The notes under the pieces are model-generated. The model was not told where the DNA came from. It saw nothing but the letters and a program-made list of their open reading frames with translations, and did not search any database. From positions 62,001-126,000 of the forward strand of contig VENI01000007.1 of assembly GCA_009711615.1 (NCBI GenBank): a DNA stretch of 64,000 nucleotides, given 5' to 3'. Shown in pieces: positions 25,752 through 33,206 of the stretch. Numbering within the stretch: the first letter of the stretch is position 1; each line of letters begins with the position of its first letter. The position numbers and the translations under genes are program-made. This DNA is from Bacillota bacterium (GTDB lineage Bacteria; Bacillota; Desulfotomaculia; Desulfotomaculales; Desulfohalotomaculaceae).

Positions 25752-25972
25752 TATTCCACCACCTCCAAACTAATAGCATAATCAGGACATAAGTTTACAC
25801 ATTGGCGGCAACCGACACAATTTTCTGCATTTTCAATATAAATTTTTTGGTCCTGTTTCTGCACCAGCACTTCTTTTTTACAAAAGACAGCGCAAATGCC
25901 GCATTTTTTGCACAAGGCTTGATTCAGTTTTACCACCGTCTCTTTAATACTTGGTACCGTTTCTGTGCGCAA
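25751..25972 (-). CDS. korD: 2-oxoacid oxidoreductase delta subunit, 2[4Fe-4S] ferredoxin
   Basis: A 73-residue protein with two cluster motifs, CKKCGICAVFCKKEV and CVGCRQCVNLCPDYA, that shuttles electrons out of the Kor complex. The start is TTG at 25972, after GAAAGGTGGG with a spacer of about eight bases. It is the first gene of korDABC. The first motif ends in CK rather than the usual CP, a minor variation found in KorD proteins. Confidence 0.88.
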   Translation of the reverse strand: MRTETVPSIKETVVKLNQALCKKCGICAVFCKKEVLVQKQDQKIYIENAENCVGCRQCVNLCPDYAISLEVVE

Positions 25973-26024
25973 TTAGTTGTCCCACCTTTCCCACTAATAC
26001 AATTATTCCGACAATTCCTCTTTG

Positions 26025-26059
26025 TTTTAAACCCGGCCATAATATTGCCGGGTTTAAAA
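26025..26059 (-). terminator. Hairpin between the AOR cluster and kor genes
   Basis: A perfect 13-bp stem (26025-26037 with 26047-26059, arms TTTTAAACCCGGC) around a nine-base loop. On the minus strand the right arm ends in TTTAAAACAAAG, a modest T-run. It probably ends the AOR-cluster transcript and would leave korDABC under its own promoter; the flanking 25973-26158 gap holds no other recognised site. Confidence 0.65.
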
Positions 26060-26158
26060 GTTTATTATTTAACCTATTCAAAATTTCGTACACTGTGAAC
26101 AATTAATTATGTCTAACTTATTCGACAATAGCCATATTTCTCCTGCCAGAAATTAAAA

Positions 26159-26356
26159 TTAACCGCCAGTAATTAAGTGAATCGCTTTTACATCATCTCC
26201 GTCTTCAATTGCCATGATTTCCCACTGGTCTTCCGATATGGTTTTGTCGTTTATTTTAATAACGATTGATGGGAATGTGTAGTTTTTCTTTTCCAACAAT
26301 TTAGTAACTGTTAGGCCTTCTTCCCAGGGAAAGTCCCGGCCATTAACTTTAATCAT
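26159..26356 (-). CDS. MoaD/ThiS-like sulfur carrier protein
   Basis: A 65-residue ubiquitin-fold protein ending in the GG tail that is adenylated and thiocarboxylated (IHLITGG). The N-terminus MIKVNGRDFPWEEGLTVTKLLEKKNY is typical of the ThiS/MoaD family. It lies 23 bases after the tungsten AOR gene, so a role in supplying sulfur to the tungsten-pterin cofactor of that enzyme is more likely than thiamine synthesis, for which no genes are near. Confidence 0.8.
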   Translation of the reverse strand: MIKVNGRDFPWEEGLTVTKLLEKKNYTFPSIVIKINDKTISEDQWEIMAIEDGDDVKAIHLITGG

Positions 26357-26379
26357 TCAGCAACTCCCCAATGTTTAAT

Positions 26380-28533
26380 TTATTGATGTTTCTCTACCTG
26401 TTCAACAAGTTCAGGGAAGTCCATACCAAACTTCTTTAACGTTTCTAACGTAGGGATGCCATTTCTAGTCCATCCCCTTCTTTCATAAACAGCATCGGTG
26501 ATTTTATGATATTGCCCTTCTCGGTATTGTCTAAGCAGTTTCATTTTTTCCTCGCTGGATTTGCCTTCAGGTTCCACACCCAATAGTTCCTTTAGCTGAG
26601 CATCATATTGTTCTTGTAGTGATTGATATTCTGCCAATGTCACAGGGCCCATGGATCGGTAGGGCACTTGATCATATTCTCGGGTGCCATAACCCATCCT
26701 CAAATTAAATACCCTCTGGAATTGATAAACACCTTCAGACTGGTCAAGCATACCGTTAATGTCAATGTTGTTACCAGTAACAGCATTGTATAGATCAACA
26801 TAGTTCTGCACATGTTCAGTTATTTTAGCAGGTTCTTCATTGTCTTTATTGCTTTCTGGCACAATATCGTTCCATACCAGTTTGCACATCCCCACCAAAC
26901 CAAGCCAGGTTCTAAACATAGGGAAGTAATGCAATGCTTCCGCCTTATCTTCAAAGGTTGGAAGTTGATTGTTTACTTGATCCATAAATATTAACCAGGC
27001 TTCATCGTGCTGCGGCCCCTTGTTGGCGAGACCGAAACCACCTTGCTGGACCAATGATTCCTTACTTACATACTCTGCATATTCAAGACCTTTACATTCC
27101 ATACCAATATCATTTAAAAATTCTGCATCGGCAGCATATTCTTTAACAAAGAGTTCTTTCTGCTTTCTGATACCTAAACCTGCTATCTTACCGAACCCTT
27201 CACCTTTAGCCATCTGGTGCAGCAACTTTAAAGCTACTTCTTTGTTGCCAAAGGTTAACTCTAATCCACCGGTTGTTTCTTTGTTAATAATGCCATTTTG
27301 ATAACATTCCATCAAAAAGGCAGTGGTGGTGCCAAAGGAAATGGTGTCTATACCGTAGGTGTCACAATAGAAATTAACTTCCAAAATATATTCTTTATCG
27401 AATATGCCCAGGTTTGAGCCCACTGCAGCAATGGTTTCGTATTCAGGACCATCCACTACCACTTTCTGGCCTTGATAAGGGCCGGATGTTAATTCAAAAT
27501 CACACACCACTTTTGCACAGCCCAGGGTGCAACCGTACCAGCAACCGTCAGCCTTACCGTTATAGTCAAAGTACTTTATCCATTCTTTAGCCGTTAACAA
27601 TTTGCCATCCGGGTGGGAGCCAAACCTAAAGTTTTCGGTGGGCAGTAAGTTATAGTCATTCATGATACCAGCCAAGAAGGTGGTACCATTATGGCGCATT
27701 CTGTTTTGGCTGTCATCAAGACGGCAGATTTCCTTGTGTAATTTCACCCCTGTTTTAGCAATCTTTTCGAAGTCTGCTGGGTTGTTTGAATCACCCTTAA
27801 CCCCTTTAAATCTTACCACAACGGCTTTTATCTTTTTATCCCGCAGCACTGTGCCAATGCCACCTCTGCCGGCCTGCTTTAATCGCACTGCTTTTCTGCG
27901 CACATCATAAAATGAGAAGTTTAGCATGCCAAAGGTAGTGTGTTCGGCAGCTGTACCGGCGGATACCACAGAGATATTTTTCTTATCTTCTTCTGATTCT
28001 GAATAGATTTCAGTTAGCTGTTCCGCCAAGATGTGGCTGTCAACTGCCTCTTCAGGGGCTTCTTCTATTGTGACAATGCCTTTGTTGCCGTCAATAAAAA
28101 CAACCACGTCGTTTTCCGCTTTACCCTGCACTTCAAGGGCGTCAAAGCCAGAAAATTTTAATAGCGGACCAAAGTAACCGCCTACGTTACTGTCCACCAC
28201 GGTACCTGTATTAGGTGAGAGTGTTACCACCAGTGACTTGCCGGAACCGGGATATTGGGTAATGCCGGCAACAGGGCCGGGAGAAATAATAATTTCATTC
28301 TCTGGGTCGTTCCACTTAGTATTGGGGGTAACGGCATTCCACAGATACCACAGGCCAAAGCCCCTACCACCAATAAACTTTTCTTTAATCATTTCTGTAA
28401 CTTCTTTTTCTTTAATTTTATTATCTGATAAATTTACATATAACGATTTATTGGTATAACCCTTATCTGCCTTCGATGGTTGATATTGGAATTCTGTAAG
28501 CAGTTTATGGTTCTCTTTTAAATTATAATTCAT
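26380..28533 (-). CDS. aor: Tungsten-containing aldehyde:ferredoxin oxidoreductase
   Basis: A 717-residue AOR-family enzyme that oxidises aldehydes to acids, reducing ferredoxin. FIGGRGFG (residues 53-60) and ISPGPVAGITQYPGSGK (83-99) belong to the pterin-binding N-domain; GPEYETIAAVGSNLGI (362-377) is the conserved acidic loop. Cluster cysteines are CWYGCTLGC (331, 335, 339) with Cys-550 as a probable fourth ligand; the spacing C-x3-C-x3-C is wider than the C-x2-C-x3-C I know from the archaeal AOR. A 26-residue N-terminal extension precedes the usual start. Start chosen after GGGAGGCG. The ferredoxin gene upstream and the MoaD-like gene downstream support a multi-subunit tungsten enzyme. Confidence 0.9.
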   Translation of the reverse strand: MNYNLKENHKLLTEFQYQPSKADKGYTNKSLYVNLSDNKIKEKEVTEMIKEKFIGGRGFGLWYLWNAVTPNTKWNDPENEIIISPGPVAGITQYPGSGKSLVVTLSPNTGTVVDSNVGGYFGPLLKFSGFDALEVQGKAENDVVVFIDGNKGIVTIEEAPEEAVDSHILAEQLTEIYSESEEDKKNISVVSAGTAAEHTTFGMLNFSFYDVRRKAVRLKQAGRGGIGTVLRDKKIKAVVVRFKGVKGDSNNPADFEKIAKTGVKLHKEICRLDDSQNRMRHNGTTFLAGIMNDYNLLPTENFRFGSHPDGKLLTAKEWIKYFDYNGKADGCWYGCTLGCAKVVCDFELTSGPYQGQKVVVDGPEYETIAAVGSNLGIFDKEYILEVNFYCDTYGIDTISFGTTTAFLMECYQNGIINKETTGGLELTFGNKEVALKLLHQMAKGEGFGKIAGLGIRKQKELFVKEYAADAEFLNDIGMECKGLEYAEYVSKESLVQQGGFGLANKGPQHDEAWLIFMDQVNNQLPTFEDKAEALHYFPMFRTWLGLVGMCKLVWNDIVPESNKDNEEPAKITEHVQNYVDLYNAVTGNNIDINGMLDQSEGVYQFQRVFNLRMGYGTREYDQVPYRSMGPVTLAEYQSLQEQYDAQLKELLGVEPEGKSSEEKMKLLRQYREGQYHKITDAVYERRGWTRNGIPTLETLKKFGMDFPELVEQVEKHQ

Positions 28534-28562
28534 TCATTTCGCCTCCCTTGTAATTTATGCTG

Positions 28563-28943
28563 CTACTTTTCAATGGAAAGGGCACCTTCGGGACATTCTT
28601 TAACACACATGCCACAGGCAATACACTTGAGCGGCTCGATATGCTCCACATGATAAAACATAGCACCTTCAGGGCAAAAGCCCACGCAAGAAAAGCACCC
28701 CACGCATTCCTGTTTGTTAATTCTTACTACACCATTTTTATCCTTATAAAGGGCTTCCACAGGGCACAGTTCGATACATTCGCCACATTGGCTACAGGTG
28801 GTTAATTTAACTACGTCTACTTCCTTTTCTACTCTAAGGGAAGCCTTTTCCCTATTTTCTTCTTTGAAATAGGTTTCAGAACAAACCTGTTCACATGTTC
28901 CACAAGCTGTACAGAGTTCCTCATTCTTAATTAATTTTTTCAA
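28563..28943 (-). CDS. Ferredoxin-like protein with four [4Fe-4S] motifs
   Basis: A 126-residue polyferredoxin with four cysteine sets: CTACGTCEQVC, CSQCGECIELCP, CVGCFSCVGFCP and CIACGMCVKECP. GGAGGTG lies nine bases before the TTG I chose (28943); starts at 28955 or 28961 are also possible but would overlap that site. It sits 29 bases before the AOR gene and so is very likely its electron-transfer subunit, comparable to the iron-sulfur partners of multi-subunit AORs and of BamB-type enzymes (known family feature). The first motif lacks the final CP. Confidence 0.85.
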   Translation of the reverse strand: MKKLIKNEELCTACGTCEQVCSETYFKEENREKASLRVEKEVDVVKLTTCSQCGECIELCPVEALYKDKNGVVRINKQECVGCFSCVGFCPEGAMFYHVEHIEPLKCIACGMCVKECPEGALSIEK

Positions 28944-28998
28944 AATACTATTCACCTCCAAGAATTATGCAAAACACTAGTTGATTATTATCTATTGG

Positions 28999-30147
28999 TT
29001 AGACAACTGATGGTTCAACATACAGTTCGCCGCTTTCAAAGCGCTTGACCCCGTACATGTCAATGGGGTATTTCGGTTGTTCACCCAACATCACGTCCGC
29101 CATTAATTCACCCACCACCGGAGCAATCATGAAGCCGTGGCCAGAGAAACCGGCAGCCACGTAAAAACCGGGCACTTCGGGAATGGCACCGAGAATTTGG
29201 GTTTTATCCGGGGTGAGATCATAAAGCCCTCCCCACTGGCGTACCACGTTTAAATCTTTTAACGCCGGCAGAATAAATGTAATCTTTGCTGCCATCTCGT
29301 GCATGAATTGCCAGCTGGAATCTTCATCGTAATCTTTTACTTCATTGGGGTCACCTAGGCCCATTACAAAACCACCATGGGGTACCTGCTGACAGTAAAT
29401 GCCATGATAAAAACTCATAATCATTGGTCCCTGCTTTTCTGCCACTGGCTCGGTAACCAAAATTTGGTGACGTTCTGGATAGATGGGCAACTCAACCCCC
29501 ACCATCCGTCCCAATTCCATGGTATGCGCTCCGGCACAACCTATTACCAGTGGTGTTTCAATTATACCGGCGGTTGTCTCTACCCCGCTTATTTTATCCC
29601 TGTCTTGTAGTAGGTTGGTTACTTTGGTGTATGTTAATATTTCCACACCTAACCGCTGGGCCGCTTTAGCATAGGCATCAGTAGCCTTAAACGGGTTACA
29701 GTGGCCATCTTTATGGCAGAATGTCCCACCATGTAACCCCTGCAAACTAATATGAGGTACCAAATCTTGGCATTCTTCCGGTGTCACCCAGCGGGATGGA
29801 ATATCCAACTTGTGCTGCAGTCCTAAATTTTTGTGAAATTGTTCAACCATTTTTTCGTTATAGGCCAGCAGTAAATAGCCGCTTTGTTTAAATTCTATGC
29901 TATCGTGATAGCTCAATTCTTCTTCTAAGTTTTCAAAGATTTTGATACTGTCCCGGGAAAGCACACAGTTTGGTTCTGTACCCCACTGCATGCGTACACC
30001 AGCACCACATCGTCCAGTGGCACCACCGGCCAAATACCTTTCTTCCACCAGCACCACTTTCTTCAATCCCTTTTTGGCCAGGTTGTAGGCTGTGGCGCAG
30101 CCCACAATGCCCCCGCCAATGACTACCGCATCTGCTGTTCTAGTCAT
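28999..30147 (-). CDS. FAD-dependent amine/amino-acid dehydrogenase (DAO family)
   Basis: A 382-residue flavoprotein of the D-amino-acid oxidase/glycine oxidase fold: VIGGGIVGCATAYNLAKKG (FAD site), then GGATGRCGAGVRMQWGTEPN, and a C-terminal RQWGGLYDLTPDKTQILGAIPEVPGFYVAAGFSGHGFMIAP. It resembles the catalytic beta subunits of sarcosine oxidase, opine oxidase, HcnC and D-hydroxyproline dehydrogenase. The ATG at 30147 overlaps the end of the [2Fe-2S] gene by eight bases. It should oxidise a secondary amine or imino acid, passing electrons through the adjacent iron-sulfur subunits instead of oxygen. The substrate is not readable. Confidence 0.82.
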   Translation of the reverse strand: MTRTADAVVIGGGIVGCATAYNLAKKGLKKVVLVEERYLAGGATGRCGAGVRMQWGTEPNCVLSRDSIKIFENLEEELSYHDSIEFKQSGYLLLAYNEKMVEQFHKNLGLQHKLDIPSRWVTPEECQDLVPHISLQGLHGGTFCHKDGHCNPFKATDAYAKAAQRLGVEILTYTKVTNLLQDRDKISGVETTAGIIETPLVIGCAGAHTMELGRMVGVELPIYPERHQILVTEPVAEKQGPMIMSFYHGIYCQQVPHGGFVMGLGDPNEVKDYDEDSSWQFMHEMAAKITFILPALKDLNVVRQWGGLYDLTPDKTQILGAIPEVPGFYVAAGFSGHGFMIAPVVGELMADVMLGEQPKYPIDMYGVKRFESGELYVEPSVV

Positions 30148-30436
30148 CTTCTTCACCCCCTGCCAATACTCCCAGTTTAACTGGTGAAGTTGGAGGTCGG
30201 AATGTTGTTAGGGGTACTTCTCCCACTGGTTTTCCAGTGGCAACGGACAATTCTCTAATAATTATTGGGGTGCATGTGCGCCCCTGACAGGGTCCCATCC
30301 CAACACGTAACATTCGCTTTAACTGTTCTAAATCAGTTACCCCATTATCTATATAGGCGCGGACTTCTTCAATAGTAATGTCTTCACAACGGCAGACTAT
30401 GTTTAGATCTTTGTCTTTACACTTGCAATCAGACAT
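30140..30436 (-). CDS. BFD-like [2Fe-2S]-binding subunit
   Basis: A 98-residue protein with the Fer2_BFD pattern IVCRCEDITIEEVRAYIDNGVTDLEQLKRMLRVGMGPCQGRTC: cysteines CxC and CxxxxC with 31-32 residues between. In sarcosine and opine oxidases this domain is fused to the alpha subunit; here it is a separate gene between the 4Fe-4S and flavin genes. It also has a cysteine-rich leader (CKCKDK). Role: electron relay within the dehydrogenase complex. Confidence 0.85.
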   Translation of the reverse strand: MSDCKCKDKDLNIVCRCEDITIEEVRAYIDNGVTDLEQLKRMLRVGMGPCQGRTCTPIIIRELSVATGKPVGEVPLTTFRPPTSPVKLGVLAGGEEDD

Positions 30437-30439
30437 TAT

Positions 30440-30934
30440 TTACCGCACCTCCTTTAATTTAAAGTGCCGTACTTCCATAGTAAGTTCGTTTGGTACAGCC
30501 AGCCAAACTATGCTAGTACCCTCCAATTTTTCATTGGACTGTACTTTTACTACCTTTGCTTCACCCACTGCTTCACCAGCACGATTCACTGCTACTACAC
30601 TATCCTTTTCAAGTGGTAACGGCAGATACTCGTACGGCATTTTTACCAATGATTCGTTCTCACTGTAGGTTTGATCTATAATAAAAATAGCCATTCCCGG
30701 GCAACGACTTAAACAAATGCCACAGCCATTACAATTGTCGTGGTTTATTTGCGGCCGATCATTAATATCTGCAAATGGTTGGATCGCCTGCCTCCTGCAG
30801 CTATGATAACAGGGATCACAGGGTATGTTTTGAAAACACTCAGCCATCGCCACCGGACCCTGGGCCAGCCTTTCCTCACTGGGCATAACCCCGGCCAGAT
30901 CCTCCAGTTTAGGAACGCCGGTTTGTGCCAACAT
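30440..30934 (-). CDS. 4Fe-4S ferredoxin subunit of the dehydrogenase cluster
   Basis: A 164-residue protein. A first cysteine set NIPCDPCYHSCRRQAI and a classical CNGCGICLSRCPG suggest two clusters in residues about 40-85; the C-terminal half (SIVWLAVPNEL) is a small beta domain without recognised family. Start is the ATG at 30934, directly after AAAGGAGGGG. Proteins of this shape recur beside anaerobic HcnB/HcnC-like oxidoreductases. It probably links the flavin subunits to ferredoxin. Confidence 0.8.
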   Translation of the reverse strand: MLAQTGVPKLEDLAGVMPSEERLAQGPVAMAECFQNIPCDPCYHSCRRQAIQPFADINDRPQINHDNCNGCGICLSRCPGMAIFIIDQTYSENESLVKMPYEYLPLPLEKDSVVAVNRAGEAVGEAKVVKVQSNEKLEGTSIVWLAVPNELTMEVRHFKLKEVR

Positions 30935-30965
30935 ATAAACCCCTCCTTTCCTAAACACTAAACTT

Positions 30966-32042
30966 CTAAGAAATGGCCTTAGCTAACCCTTTTCGAATTT
31001 TCTCTCCCACTGGACCAGATCTAAGGCCATTTAGTTCTTTCATTACCACCTCTTTTTGTTCTTTAAAATCAGATACCTTATACCCCATGGCTTCAGCAGC
31101 ATTTAAGCCGGCCAATGCACCTTCCATCATTGCCGCCGATGCTTCTTCAATACCCGCTGCATCACCAGCAATATAAATGCCCGGTTGTGATGTTTCTAAA
31201 TCTTCATTTCTTACCGGTACATGGCCACCAAGTTCCGGTATAAATTCCATTTTGCATCCTGCTTGCCACAGCAGTTCTGTTAACGGACTTAAGCCCACTG
31301 ACAGACAGATAACGTCTACATCCAGTTCTTTTTCAGTACCGGGTACGGGTTGCCATTTTTCATCCAGCTTCATAATGGTGGCACCTGCCACTTCTTTTTC
31401 TCCCCAGGCTCGTTTGATGGTGTGACTTGCATATATGGGCACCCCTGCCCTTACCACTTTGGATGCATGCACCCAGTAGGCGCCAATTTTAGGTGCGGCT
31501 TCAATTATGCCTACCACATCCACTCCTGCCTGCAGCAGTTGGTAACTAACTATTACACCAATATTGCCCGCTCCCACCATTAACACTTTTCGCCCTGGTT
31601 TTACACCATAAACATTAACTAGCGTTTGTACCGCCCCCGCTCCGTAAACACCCGGCAAGTCGTTATTGGGGAACATTAAGTTTTTTTCCGAGCCTCCGGT
31701 GGCCACAATCAATTTTTGTGGTTTAATTTTTATTATTCTTTCATTCTGCTTCACCATCACCACACCGTCTTTGTAATAACTAAGCGCTGCAGCTTTGGTC
31801 AACACAGTAATTTTATCTTCTTTTTCTACCGCTTCTGCCAGTTCTCGGGCAATATTAATTCCCCGCTCTGATGCCCGTTGTTCTTTGGAGCCAAAAAAGC
31901 GGTGCGTCTGTTTAATCAACTGGCCACCTAAATAGTCATTACGGTCAATCAAGGTGACTTCAGCACCCAACCCGGCAGCCTTCAACGCTGCAGTTAAACC
32001 TGCAGGGCCGCCTCCGATAATACAAACTTCGGTTTGCCTCAC
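30966..32042 (-). CDS. FAD/NAD(P)-binding oxidoreductase subunit (HcnB/sarcosine-oxidase-alpha-like)
   Basis: A 358-residue flavoprotein with two Rossmann sites: EVCIIGGGPAGLTAALKAAGLGAEVTLID at the N-terminus and KPGRKVLMVGAGNIGVIVSYQLL around residue 150; the end, GIYIAGDAAGIEEASAAMMEGALAGLNAA, is the FAD closing motif. It resembles the alpha subunits of amine dehydrogenases but lacks their fused [2Fe-2S] domains, which are separate genes on each side. It overlaps the upstream [2Fe-2S] gene by four bases (ATGA). Confidence 0.85.
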   Translation of the reverse strand: MRQTEVCIIGGGPAGLTAALKAAGLGAEVTLIDRNDYLGGQLIKQTHRFFGSKEQRASERGINIARELAEAVEKEDKITVLTKAAALSYYKDGVVMVKQNERIIKIKPQKLIVATGGSEKNLMFPNNDLPGVYGAGAVQTLVNVYGVKPGRKVLMVGAGNIGVIVSYQLLQAGVDVVGIIEAAPKIGAYWVHASKVVRAGVPIYASHTIKRAWGEKEVAGATIMKLDEKWQPVPGTEKELDVDVICLSVGLSPLTELLWQAGCKMEFIPELGGHVPVRNEDLETSQPGIYIAGDAAGIEEASAAMMEGALAGLNAAEAMGYKVSDFKEQKEVVMKELNGLRSGPVGEKIRKGLAKAIS

Positions 32043-32344
32043 TTTAACTCACCCTTCCCTTGTTGGGTCTCAACCATCATCCCTTCCTCCAACTTCTCAA
32101 CACATACTCTAACGTTTGGTTTTCCGTTAACCATCATTAAGCATGATGAGCAATTTCCGATGTTGCAAAACAGTCCCCTTGGACGGTGAAGGTGAATACT
32201 TTCTCTCATAGCACGCACTCCATTGGCATGCAGTGCCGCGGCTATGGTTTCACCAGTGAAACCTTCCAATTGCTGACCGTTGTAATAAAACATTACTTTA
32301 TTGCCTTTTTCAAAATTTAGAATGGGATGTTCATTTACCCTCAT
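32039..32344 (-). CDS. [2Fe-2S] ferredoxin-like subunit (HcnA/SoxA N-domain-like)
   Basis: A 101-residue plant-type-like [2Fe-2S] domain: IHLHRPRGLFCNIGNCSSCLMMVNGKPNVRVCVEKL gives the cysteines C-x4-C-x2-C-x11-C. The preceding FYYNGQQLEGFTGETIAAALHANG matches the N-terminal domain of sarcosine/HcnA-type dehydrogenases. First gene of the redox cluster, coupled to the next by a four-base overlap. Confidence 0.85.
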   Translation of the reverse strand: MRVNEHPILNFEKGNKVMFYYNGQQLEGFTGETIAAALHANGVRAMRESIHLHRPRGLFCNIGNCSSCLMMVNGKPNVRVCVEKLEEGMMVETQQGKGELK

Positions 32345-32580
32345 AACCGATCCCCCCTCTTATAATTATACATTTTGCAATATTTGTGCCATTTTTTAAG
32401 TTACTGGCCTTAAAATAAATGCTTCAAGGTAATAAGAGGTTGAATAACGGAGTATTTCTAAGTAATACAATATAAACAAACTTCAAAAATTCATCTTTAA
32501 TGATCGCAAATAGTTTACATGCAGGGTATTGATGTCCGTTTGTTGTACACACTGACGAACATTTGACACTATGGCAACTT
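32345..32580. other. Upstream region of the amine dehydrogenase-AOR cluster
   Basis: This A/T-rich gap must hold the promoter of the minus-strand redox cluster. I find no convincing sigma-A pair, no sigma54 -24/-12 pair and no riboswitch. The divergence from strong consensus fits control by an activator such as the adjacent AraC protein, which is inference. Confidence 0.35.
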
Positions 32581-32615
32581 AAAAAACCTCCCTTCAGACG
32601 TTAAAGGGAGGTTTT
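32581..32615 (-). terminator. Terminator of the AraC/flavin-protein transcript
   Basis: A perfect 12-bp stem (AAAACCTCCCTT 32583-32594 with 32604-32615) with a nine-base loop, followed on the minus strand by TTTTTT. It lies 57 bases after the pyridoxamine-oxidase-family gene. Confidence 0.88.
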
Positions 32616-32672
32616 ACATATATTAATATTTATTCATATTTATGCAATAAATCTGCATTCTTTGCAATTTGT

Positions 32673-33116
32673 CTATAATTCAATTTCCTCTTTAGGTGCA
32701 AAGTTTTTTTCCATGGTCCAAGTATTTGCAATCCCATTTCTTAACCTAAAGACCGCAAATGTATTATAAAAATCCTGGAGATCACTGCTTTCCTTCCAGG
32801 GCTTTAGAAACTTGCGCGATGGGTGCTCAGAAATTTCATCTTTCAAATTATTGTCATCAACCAACTCCAGTTTCCCACTCACTCGAACCTGAATACCATT
32901 TTTAAAATCGTTAAAACATAGTTCAGCCCTTGGGTTTTCCATAATCTGCTTAAAAACATCCTTCATGGTCCCTGTATGAAATAAAATCCCCGATTCATCA
33001 GCCTTGTAAAGCAGCATACCCCTTACCCTGGGTTGATCATCTTCCGCAGTGGCCAAATGAAATACAGGATTTCTACTCATTAACTCAAAAACTTCTTGCT
33101 TAGTCACAAAATTCAC
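32673..33116 (-). CDS. Pyridoxamine 5'-phosphate oxidase-family flavin-binding protein
   Basis: A 147-residue split-barrel protein: MSRNPVFHLATAEDDQPRVRGMLLYKADESGILFHTG and AELCFNDFKNGIQVRVSGKLELVDD are typical of the FMN-binding PNPOx-like family, of which most members reduce or bind flavins and are not true PNPOx enzymes. A single gene between the redox cluster and the AraC regulator, same strand. Its role is unknown; F420 use is improbable for this kind of organism. Confidence 0.8.
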   Translation of the reverse strand: MNFVTKQEVFELMSRNPVFHLATAEDDQPRVRGMLLYKADESGILFHTGTMKDVFKQIMENPRAELCFNDFKNGIQVRVSGKLELVDDNNLKDEISEHPSRKFLKPWKESSDLQDFYNTFAVFRLRNGIANTWTMEKNFAPKEEIEL

Positions 33117-33206
33117 TCCTTAATTTTTATTAACTACTATATAACTCCCAAGGAGTGATAGCTTTTAAGATATTCTCAACTTCTTTAGAAATCCTGCTTG
33201 TTTTTA

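Noticed and set aside
32345..32580. Sigma54 promoter for the AOR/amine dehydrogenase operon
   Set aside because: I searched the minus strand for TGGCAC-N5-TTGC and found no acceptable match.
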